From Deinococcus marmoris (lineage in GTDB: Bacteria; Deinococcota; Deinococci; Deinococcales; Deinococcaceae): DNA of 22,046 bases. Positions 1 through 6,461 of the stretch are shown here, piece after piece (the first letter of the stretch is position 1; each line of letters begins with the position of its first letter). The stretch is taken from NCBI RefSeq assembly GCF_001949125.1, contig NZ_MSTI01000014.1:1-22046 (forward strand). Reading direction: 5' to 3'. Below the pieces are notes generated by a model. The model was not told the origin of the DNA. It saw nothing but the letters and a program-made list of their open reading frames with translations, and did no database searches. Made by a program: the position numbers and the translations under genes.

Positions 1-64
1 TTCCGGGCGTGGAGTGGAGGGATCGGAACAGCGCCGATCCCTCCACTCCACGCCCGGAACCCGT
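1..64. repeat. 26-bp-arm palindrome built from the MITE core
   Basis: Bases 1-26 and 34-59 are perfect reverse complements, separated by a 7-base loop (AACAGCG). Each arm matches the internal core of the 193-bp repeat found at 3541-3733: bases 1-26 are identical to 3668-3693, and the right arm through about 64 matches the same core on the opposite strand. The window starts inside the structure, so its left end is not visible. It reads like two oppositely oriented copies joined at their cores, or an inverted duplication of one. Confidence 0.8.
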
Positions 65-300
65 ACGAGGCGCGTTGGAAAAACCGCCGCTCTTCGGGTT
101 GCTTGCCAGATAGCCCCTAAAGCAGTTGTCATAAAAAGACTGTTTTCATGACCGAGCAGAGCGGGCAAGCGTCCTAAAGGGCGTCTGTTCTGCCCAAGAC
201 AGCGAATGACTTTTGCCGAGCAGGATGGAGAATGGAGTCACCGGAAATCTCTTTTTCCGGTGACTCCATTCGGAAACTTGCGCTAGAGAGAGCGGGTCCA
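65..300. other. Non-coding leader region with repeat remnants
   Basis: No supported gene lies here. Bases 168-190 match 3616-3638 of the downstream MITE at 20 of 23 positions on the same strand, so part of this stretch is a decayed copy of that repeat family. An 18-bp-arm hairpin at 230-271 is listed separately. The remainder shows nothing recognisable. Confidence 0.5.
230..271. repeat. Perfect 18-bp-arm hairpin
   Basis: Arms 230-247 (GAATGGAGTCACCGGAAA) and 254-271 are exact reverse complements around a 6-base loop. The structure lies 70 bases upstream of the large regulator gene. It could terminate transcription entering from the left, be an operator, or be the end of a decayed mobile repeat. 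There is no clear T-run after the right arm, which argues against a simple intrinsic terminator on the plus strand. Confidence 0.75.
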
Positions 301-340
301 ATGCTCAGCGACTGCACCTGCTGAGCATTACACTTGGCGT
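301..340 (+). promoter_or_regulatory. Leaderless promoter with inverted-repeat operator
   Basis: A perfect 9-bp inverted repeat, ATGCTCAGC (301-309) and GCTGAGCAT (320-328), ends directly against a -10-like TACACT at 329-334. The ATG follows after 6 bases with no Shine-Dalgarno, which fits leaderless transcription. No good -35 hexamer is present at 17 bp; that place is occupied by the inverted repeat. The layout suggests a promoter controlled by a dimeric protein, possibly the regulator encoded next door. Confidence 0.5.
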
Positions 341-3300
341 ATGGACTCCGGGCCACTCAAAGTGCGCCTGCTCGGTGAAGCGCGCATCTCGGTGGGTGGC
401 GGCGGGGTCCGTCTGCCCACCCGCAAGGCCCTGGCCCTGATCGCTTACCTGAGTCTAGAAGGCCAGACCTCGCGCGCTCATCTCGCCGGGCTGCTGTGGT
501 CTGATTTTTACGACGATCAGGCCCGCAAGAATCTCCGTCAGGAACTGCACCGCCTGGGGGCGACGCCGCTGGGGGCCTGCCTGGACCTGACCCCCGAACA
601 CGTCGGGCTGCGCGGCCAGATCGAAACTGATGTGGAGCAGTTCTGGACGCACGCCCGTCAGGGTGCGCTGGAGGCGGCGCTGAACGTGTACGGCGGCCCC
701 TTGCTGGCGGGACTGGAACTGCGCGGCGCGGCGGGATTCGGCGACTGGCTGTCCGCCTGGCGCGACAGGTTGGCCGCCGAACGGCTGGCGCTGCTGGAAC
801 GGTTGCTGGAGGGGCGCGGGGCGTCCAGTGATCTGCGCGGCGCGCTGGAGGTGGCCCGGACACTGATCGCCGACGATGAATTTCAGGAGCGCCACCACCG
901 CGCGGCGATGCGCCTGCACCTGGCCCTGGGCGAGCGGGAGGCGGCCCTTCAGGTGTTCGGGCGCTGCCGCGACATGCTGGAGCGTGAATTTGCGCTGGAG
1001 CCGCTGCCGGAAACGCGGGCACTGGCAGATCAGGCTCAGCGCAGGGTGCCGCCTGTGCCAGCCGTCGCCGACGCCACACCGAGTCTGGAGCCGCCGCTGG
1101 TGGGCCGCGTGGACGTCTGGGCGCATCTGGAGCGGGCCTGGAGCGCGGGCCGGAGCGTGGTGCTGGCGGGTGAATCAGGCGTCGGCAAGAGCCGCCTGCT
1201 GCGCGAGTTCGCCCACAGCAAGGGCCGCGTTTACCCCATGCGCGGGCAGCCGCTCGACGGGGGCGTTCCCTTCGCCACGGTGGCCCGCGCCGTCCGCGAG
1301 GTGCTGGCGCAGGAACCTGATCTGGCCCTGCCCGCCTGGGTGCGGCTGGAACTCTCGCGCCTGGTGCCAGAACTGGGGGAGCCGCCCCAGACGCCGCTGC
1401 GCTCCGAGGAGGATCGGCTGCGGCTGTTCGGTGCTTACGTCGAATTTCTGGCGGCCTTCTATTCGCGTTTTGACGTGCTGCTGAGCGATGATCTCCAGTT
1501 CTTCGATGCCTCCAGCCACGAGCTGAACCTGTACGCTGCCGCGCAACTTGCAGAGCGCGGCCTGCGGCGGCCCACGCTGGGCAGCCTGCGCCGCGACGAA
1601 CTGCGCCCGGAGGCAGGCGTCTCCCTTGAGCGGCTGACACGCGCCGCCGAGCTGATCGAACTCGCTCCCCTGAGTGAAGGGGCTGTGGCCGAGCTGATCG
1701 GGCGGCTGTCAGGACGGGCGGCGGTGCTGTTCCCGCGCCGCCTCTACGCGGCCACTGGCGGCAATGTGTTCTTCATGTTGGAAACGCTGCGCAGCCTGTT
1801 CGAGTCGGGCGAGCTGCGTGCCGCAGAGGGTGGAGAGGGCTGGGCCACCGCCTACGACGACGCCACCGAGGACTACCGGGAGTTGCCGCTGCCCCCCAGC
1901 GTCCGGCAGGCGGTGCTGACCCGCACGGAGCGGCTGGGGGCGGCGGCGCGGCGGCTGCTGGAGGTGGGCAGCCTGGCGGGCGAACCCTTCACGCTCGAAA
2001 CGATTTCGCAGGTCAGTGCGCTGGCCGAATGGGAGGCGCTGGAGGCGCTGGAGGGAAGCACCTCGGCGCAGCTTCTGCGGGTGGATGGGAACGGCTACCG
2101 CTTCGTCCACGATCTGGCCCGCCGCGCCCTGGCCGAATCCCAGGGGCCAGAGCGCCGCCGATTGATCCACCGCCGCCTGGCCCAGCAACTCAGGCTCAGC
2201 GGCGGCCCCCCCGCCGTCGTGGCCGCGCATCTGGAACAGGCCAATCTGCCCAGTGAGGCCGCCGACGCCTGGTTGGAAGCCGCGCAGGCGGCCCAGCAGG
2301 TCTACGCCAACCGCGAGGCCCTGGCCCACCTGGGGCGGGCGCTGGCGGTCTTGCCTGCGCCGGAAGCCTCTGCGCCGCAACACTTCGATCTGCGGGCCAG
2401 ACGGGAGGCACTGGCCCGCGAACTGGGCGAGCGCGAAATACAGCAAACGGAACTGGACGCGATGGCCGCGCTCGCCACCGACGCCTCCCAGCAGTTGACC
2501 GTGGCGCTGCGGCGCTCCAATTTTCTGTCACTCACTGGCCACCCGCACGCGGCCCTGGACGCCGCCCAGCAGGCCCACGCTCTGGCCCGGCAGGTGGGCA
2601 GCTCCAATGGGTGCGGTGAGGCGCTGATCCGGCTGGCCTCGGCGCTGTACTACGTCGAGGACTTTCAGGCGGCCCTGGCGCGGATCACAGAAGCCATTGA
2701 GCTGCCGATGGAGGAGCAAAACGTGGGCCTCGGCGGAACGCAACTCGTCCTGGCGCTCAACTTGCGGGGCATCCTGCATTCGGCCCTGGGTGACCTGGAA
2801 GCGGCCCTGGCCGATTACGCCGACGCTCTCCTGGCCTGGCGGACGGCCCCCGATCCGTTACTGCGGGCCAGACTGTCCAACAACCGCGCCACGGTGCTGT
2901 GCCTGTACGGTGCCTACGCGCCTGCACACGAGGACGCATCGGCGGCGCTGGAATTGACCCGGCGGCACGGCTTCCGGCAGCTTCAGGGCTTTGCGCTGGA
3001 CACCCACGCCCGCGCCCTGCGGGGCCTGGGGCACTTTAATGAGGCCCAGGCCGCACTGGAGGCCGCCACCACGCTGGGCCGCCTGACGGGCAATCACCGA
3101 CTGGTCTCGCATTGCCTTCACCACGGCGTTCAGCTTCTCAATGACCAGGGCCACTTTGCGGCGGCCCTGACGGCGGCGGACGCGGCCCTGGCGTCGGCCA
3201 GCGCCACCGAGTCACGCTCCAACCGCATTCTGACGCTGGCGGCCCGCGCGCAGGCGTGGCTGGCGCTGGGCAACCCGCAGCGGGCGCTGACCGACGCCCA

Positions 3301-3535
3301 GCAGGCTGCCCAACTGGACACGGGCAGTCTGCGCGAGGCGCTGCCCGAGAGCGTGCAACTGGTGCTGGGTCAGGCGCTCCAGGCCAGTGGACAGGCCACC
3401 GAAGCTGAAACGGTATTTGCGGCTGCCCGCGACTCGCTGAATGCACGTCTGGAGCGGTTGCATAGCCCTGCCTGGCGACTCGCCTTCACTGCATTGCCAC
3501 TGTGGCAGGCCCTGTTCGGCCCAGTCCAACCGTGA
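341..3535 (+). CDS. SARP/BTAD-AAA-TPR transcriptional regulator
   Basis: This 1064-aa protein has the architecture of AfsR/SARP-type regulators. Residues about 6-95 look like an OmpR-type winged helix ending near a TDVEQF segment, and residues about 95-235 look like the bacterial transcriptional activation domain (BTAD). A STAND/AAA-type ATPase follows, with Walker A GESGVGKS at 277-284 and a Walker B-like LLSDD at 380-384. From about residue 600 to the end it is alanine- and leucine-rich helical repeat of TPR type. It probably integrates a signal through the TPRs and ATPase and activates nearby promoters. The ATG at 341 is chosen because a TACACT -10 lies 6 bases before it and no Shine-Dalgarno is present. 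A mobile repeat sits just after the stop. The ligand and targets are not visible. A second regulator with the domains in the opposite order is encoded at 6462-9632. Confidence 0.9.
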   Translation: MDSGPLKVRLLGEARISVGGGGVRLPTRKALALIAYLSLEGQTSRAHLAGLLWSDFYDDQARKNLRQELHRLGATPLGACLDLTPEHVGLRGQIETDVEQFWTHARQGALEAALNVYGGPLLAGLELRGAAGFGDWLSAWRDRLAAERLALLERLLEGRGASSDLRGALEVARTLIADDEFQERHHRAAMRLHLALGEREAALQVFGRCRDMLEREFALEPLPETRALADQAQRRVPPVPAVADATPSLEPPLVGRVDVWAHLERAWSAGRSVVLAGESGVGKSRLLREFAHSKGRVYPMRGQPLDGGVPFATVARAVREVLAQEPDLALPAWVRLELSRLVPELGEPPQTPLRSEEDRLRLFGAYVEFLAAFYSRFDVLLSDDLQFFDASSHELNLYAAAQLAERGLRRPTLGSLRRDELRPEAGVSLERLTRAAELIELAPLSEGAVAELIGRLSGRAAVLFPRRLYAATGGNVFFMLETLRSLFESGELRAAEGGEGWATAYDDATEDYRELPLPPSVRQAVLTRTERLGAAARRLLEVGSLAGEPFTLETISQVSALAEWEALEALEGSTSAQLLRVDGNGYRFVHDLARRALAESQGPERRRLIHRRLAQQLRLSGGPPAVVAAHLEQANLPSEAADAWLEAAQAAQQVYANREALAHLGRALAVLPAPEASAPQHFDLRARREALARELGEREIQQTELDAMAALATDASQQLTVALRRSNFLSLTGHPHAALDAAQQAHALARQVGSSNGCGEALIRLASALYYVEDFQAALARITEAIELPMEEQNVGLGGTQLVLALNLRGILHSALGDLEAALADYADALLAWRTAPDPLLRARLSNNRATVLCLYGAYAPAHEDASAALELTRRHGFRQLQGFALDTHARALRGLGHFNEAQAALEAATTLGRLTGNHRLVSHCLHHGVQLLNDQGHFAAALTAADAALASASATESRSNRILTLAARAQAWLALGNPQRALTDAQQAAQLDTGSLREALPESVQLVLGQALQASGQATEAETVFAAARDSLNARLERLHSPAWRLAFTALPLWQALFGPVQP

Positions 3536-3540
3536 TCTGA

Positions 3541-3733
3541 TACGGACTCCGATTAGAGGGTGTTGAAAACACCCGTAATCCGAGCGGGACTCGCAGAGCT
3601 GCGCCGCAGAGGAGCAGCGTCCTCATGGGCGTCTGTTCGCGACGATAGCGAGCAGGAAAAAAACGGGTTCCGGGCGTGGAGTGGAGGGATCGGCGCTGTT
3701 CCGATTCCTGCCGCGTTACAAACGGAATCCGTA
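3541..3733 (-). mobile_element. 193-bp MITE, copy 1 (3-bp TGA duplication)
   Basis: The element is bounded by 11-bp terminal inverted repeats, TACGGACTCCG (3541-3551) and CGGAATCCGTA (3723-3733), with 10 of 11 bases matching. TGA lies directly on both sides (3538-3540 and 3734-3736) as a target duplication. A 7-bp hairpin (3558-3564 with 3568-3574) lies 17 bases from one end. It encodes no protein. It has the same length as the copy at 5084-5276 and lies in the opposite orientation. A TNA-type 3-bp duplication is typical of some IS5-family (IS1031-group) elements, so such a transposase could move it. That assignment is inference. Confidence 0.85.
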
Positions 3734-3941
3734 TGAATTGAACTAAAAATTACCTTGTGACGCTCTGGGACTTTCCACGAAGTTCCCGGTGTCGCTGGCG
3801 TGTCGCCCGGTTTTCTACGGTGGGGTTCAGCGCCTGGCCTCCCATGTTCGCATTCGCGACGGGCCACGCGCCGCCGCTCCTTGCCGCGCAGACGCAACAA
3901 AAAACGTGTACAGGGAACTGAAAGGCCGTACAGGAGGAGAA

Positions 3942-4130
3942 ATGCAGGAGAGACAGGGACGCCTCGTGCTGGAAGTCACCGTGGTGCTGGCCGGGACATC
4001 GGCTCCCTGGCAGGCGGAGGTCAAGGTGCGGGGCCGCCCCGACACCCTGACCTTTCACAGTCCTCAGGCGGTCGCCCAGTACCTGCGCCAGTTGGCCGAG
4101 CGGCCCGTGTCCAGCCAGGGCTTGCGCTGA
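3942..4130 (+). CDS. 62-aa hypothetical protein
   Basis: A small open frame begins at the ATG at 3942, directly after a strong Shine-Dalgarno (AGGAGGAG, ending 2-3 bases before the start). The frame runs further upstream, but this is the only start with a ribosome site. The predicted protein of 62 aa is soluble, with a beta-like segment (LVLEVTVVLAG) near residue 8 and a probable helix (AVAQYLRQLAE) near residue 43. No cysteines, signal peptide or known motif are seen. It lies 119 bases upstream of the secreted cupredoxin-like gene and may be co-transcribed with it. I do not recognise the family. Confidence 0.6.
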   Translation: MQERQGRLVLEVTVVLAGTSAPWQAEVKVRGRPDTLTFHSPQAVAQYLRQLAERPVSSQGLR

Positions 4131-4148
4131 GAGCAGGGCACCGCTTCC

Positions 4149-4202
4149 CGACTTGCCCGTTGCCGACTTGCCCGCACCCTTCCCAGTGTCCACAGTGTCC
4201 AC
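4149..4202. repeat. Short direct repeats between two genes
   Basis: CGACTTGCCCG occurs at 4149-4159 and again at 4164-4174 (15-base period). AGTGTCCAC occurs in tandem at 4185-4193 and 4194-4202. Both fill the gap between the 62-aa gene and the cupredoxin-like gene. They may be simple slippage repeats or protein-binding half-sites. Confidence 0.5.
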
Positions 4203-4249
4203 ACAGACACGCCAGATCAGAAGCCGCCTTTGCGGCCCCAGGAGAGCAG

Positions 4250-5083
4250 ATGAACCAGATCAGAGCGCTCACCCTTCTTGCCCTCGCCCTCGGCAGCGCC
4301 TCGGCGGCTCCCGCAGTGTTGAGTCTGACCGCCACCGGCAAGGGCTACGCTGGCCTAGGGGCGGTACAGGCCGGACACGTTCAGGTCAACCTCAAGAACG
4401 CCTCGAAGACCGTGGTGGACATCGGGTTTTTCAGGTTGAGGCCGGGCGTGACCGACGCCCAGTTCAAGGCCGCGCTGCTCCCCGTCCTCATGCCCACGCC
4501 CCAGGCCAGGGACGCCGACTACAAATTGAGCAAGATCGCCGATGTGCTGGGCGGCACCGTCAACGCCCTGCCTGGAGGCTCCGTGTCGGCAGTGCTTCAC
4601 CTGACGCCGGGCCGCTACATCATCGCCAGCACGTTCATAGACGAGACCACCCACAAGGCCGCACTCTCGGAGGGCTATTTCCAGCCGCTGACCGTGACCG
4701 GGCCACTGCTGAACAATCCCCCCAAACCCGCCGACTACGCCCTGAAGATGGTGGACTACCGCTTCGAGCTTCCCGCCAGAGTCACTCCCGGCACCCACAC
4801 CTGGCACCTGAGCAACTCGGGTCAGGAGCTTCATTTCGCGGTGATCGCCAAACTTCTGCCCGGCAAGACCATCAAGGATGTGACGATGGGCGGCGACGGG
4901 GCGGGGCCGCCTCCGCTGGATTTTGAACACGCGGTGTTCTCCCCGGCCCTCACGTCCGGTCAGGCGCAGGATCTCTCTCTCAACCTGAGTGCCGGAACCT
5001 ACGCCGTGATGTGCTTTGTCAGGAGCAAGAGCGGCGTGGAACACGCCCAGATGGGCATGGTCCAGGAACTCAGGGTCAAGTGA
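4250..5083 (+). CDS. Secreted cupredoxin-like protein (two domains)
   Basis: The 277-aa product starts at the ATG at 4250, after GGAGAG. It opens with a typical Sec signal peptide (residues 1-20, cleavage near SASAA-P). Two beta-rich domains of similar design follow, about 22-150 and 165-277. The second carries residues expected of a type I copper site: His195 in GQELHF, Cys255 in AVMCFV, His265 and Met268 or Met270 near the C-terminus. The Cys-to-His loop is longer than in plastocyanin or azurin, so copper binding is inferred. The first domain lacks these ligands and may be structural. The protein is probably periplasmic or surface-exposed, in electron transfer or copper handling. A MITE begins at the base after the stop codon, and the TGA stop is itself one half of the target duplication. 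Confidence 0.7.
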   Translation: MNQIRALTLLALALGSASAAPAVLSLTATGKGYAGLGAVQAGHVQVNLKNASKTVVDIGFFRLRPGVTDAQFKAALLPVLMPTPQARDADYKLSKIADVLGGTVNALPGGSVSAVLHLTPGRYIIASTFIDETTHKAALSEGYFQPLTVTGPLLNNPPKPADYALKMVDYRFELPARVTPGTHTWHLSNSGQELHFAVIAKLLPGKTIKDVTMGGDGAGPPPLDFEHAVFSPALTSGQAQDLSLNLSAGTYAVMCFVRSKSGVEHAQMGMVQELRVK

Positions 5084-5276
5084 TACGGATTCCGTCTGTA
5101 ACGCGGCAGAAATCGGGACAGCGCCGATTCCTGCACTCCATGCCCGGAACCCGTTTTTCTCCCACTCACTGTCTTGTCCAGAGCAGCGCCCATGACTGGT
5201 ACAGCTCGCAGAGAGGACGCCTGGACGCCCGTTCGGATTTCCAGGTGTCCTCGACACCTTTCAATCGGAGTCCGTC
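5084..5276 (+). mobile_element. 193-bp MITE, copy 2 (3-bp TGA duplication)
   Basis: Terminal repeats TACGGATTCCG (5084-5094) and CGGAGTCCGTC (5266-5276) are flanked by TGA at 5081-5083 and 5277-5279. Two internal hairpins are visible: 5106-5116 with 5124-5134 (one mismatch in 11), and AGGTGTC/GACACCT at 5243-5249 and 5253-5259 with a 3-base loop. The second hairpin sits 17 bases from the right end, the same place as in copy 1, with two compensating base-pair changes. The element fills most of the gap before the exporter gene and may carry its promoter or a terminator. Confidence 0.85.
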
Positions 5277-5324
5277 TGAGGGCAGGCGGCTGGCAGAACA
5301 TCACTTTCAGGAGGGACACCACCC

Positions 5325-6071
5325 ATGCCCGATCTTGCCACCCTGGGCCTGTTCGCCCTCGCCACGCTGGCGATCCTGCTGGTTCCTGGCCCCACGGTGC
5401 TGTATGTCGTCACCTGTAGCCTGAAGCGGGGCTGGCGGACTGGGCTGGTGTCGGTGCTGGGCGTGGAGACCGGGAGCCTGTTTCACGTCCTGTGCGCCAC
5501 GTTGGGGCTTTCGGCCCTGCTGGTCTCATCGGCCACGCTGTTCGGCGTGGTCAAGGGGCTGGGCGCGGCCTACCTGATCTCTCTGGGCGTCCGCACGTTG
5601 CTGGACAGGGGCAGCGGTAGCATCGGTGCCCAGCACGGCGCTGCCCCGTCGCCCACCTGGCGGCAGGTGTTCTGGCAGGGGGCGCTGATCGATGCCCTGA
5701 ATCCCAAGACCGCGCTGTTCTTTCTGGCCTTTTTGCCCCAGTTCGTCCGGCCCGGACACGGCGCGGTGGCGGCGCAGACGCTGGTGCTGGGATTGACCTT
5801 TCTGGGGCTGGCCGCGCTGAACGACGGCGCGTATGCCCTGCTGGCAGGCCGCCTGGGGCGCGTGCTGGGCGACGATCCGGTGTTTGCCCGGCGCTGGAGG
5901 CACGCGGCCAGCGGGATGTACCTCACCCTGGGCGTGGGCGCAGCGGTGGGGATGCCGGGCGAGTGGGCCACCCACGGCCTGACCACCATCCTCCCGCCAG
6001 TGCTGATGTCTGAACCGCTTGACCCGCTGCTGATCAGCGGATTTGTGTCCTGCGCCCCCTCCACCCGTTGA
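5325..6071 (+). CDS. LysE/RhtB-family amino-acid exporter
   Basis: The 248-aa integral membrane protein starts at the ATG at 5325, after CAGGAGGGA. The family signature PGP is at residues 21-23 and the hallmark NPKTALFFLAFLPQF is at 126-140. About five to six hydrophobic segments fit the LysE/RhtB fold. Members export amino acids such as lysine, homoserine or threonine; the substrate here is unknown. The usual family length is about 205-215 aa, so the last 35-40 residues (from about 208) are an unusual tail. The tail may be read-through into formerly non-coding DNA after loss of the original stop. No partner regulator of LysG type is adjacent. Confidence 0.85.
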   Translation: MPDLATLGLFALATLAILLVPGPTVLYVVTCSLKRGWRTGLVSVLGVETGSLFHVLCATLGLSALLVSSATLFGVVKGLGAAYLISLGVRTLLDRGSGSIGAQHGAAPSPTWRQVFWQGALIDALNPKTALFFLAFLPQFVRPGHGAVAAQTLVLGLTFLGLAALNDGAYALLAGRLGRVLGDDPVFARRWRHAASGMYLTLGVGAAVGMPGEWATHGLTTILPPVLMSEPLDPLLISGFVSCAPSTR

Positions 6072-6244
6072 TCCTGTTCCCTGTTGACAGCCAACGGAAG
6101 GCCAGGCCTGAAACACCTCTGATTCGCCCACTCCGGCAGCGCCCACCGGAGACCTCCGCAAGGTTTGGGCGATCAGGCAGGAGAACGGCCAGACCGTGCT
6201 GGACACCACGCAGTCTGACCCCGCAGATGGGGAAGTCACTGAAC

Positions 6245-6348
6245 GCTGTCCAGGTCAACGCCTTGCGGCGGTGCGCTGAAAGGGCAAGTCGAGAGCCAGC
6301 ATCGCCAGAGACTTCGGGATCAGCCGGTAAACGGTCTGCCTGGACCTT
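6245..6348 (+). pseudogene. Serine-recombinase C-terminal HTH remnant
   Basis: The plus strand encodes AVQVNALRRCAE in one frame (from 6245). It then continues in the next frame as GKSRASIARDFGISR, a stop (TAA at 6328) and TVCLDL. This is the resolvase/invertase C-terminal helix-turn-helix, where SRETVYxYL is usual. One frameshift and a GAA-to-TAA change have broken it, and no catalytic domain remains upstream. It lies in the 390-base gap between the exporter and the second large regulator; the rest of that gap shows nothing recognisable. Confidence 0.65.
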
Positions 6349-6461
6349 CACACACGAGATAAGTCGGCACTCAGCGACAAATCCTGACTGCATCTGGAAG
6401 ACGTGCTGGCTCGCCTTTCCGATTTTTACACCCGGTCAAACCGCACAACTCCTGTGGACCT

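Noticed and set aside
357..1640. Long minus-strand open frame opposite the first regulator
   Set aside because: It is an Arg/Pro/Ala-rich shadow of a well-supported plus-strand gene, typical of high-G+C DNA.
3789..3941. Longer N-terminus for the 62-aa protein
   Set aside because: The added sequence has no ribosome site and atypical composition; the strong Shine-Dalgarno is at 3931-3940.
4355..5257. 300-aa minus-strand frame over the cupredoxin-like gene
   Set aside because: The plus-strand gene has a signal peptide, a ribosome site and domain motifs; the opposite frame has none and runs into the MITE.
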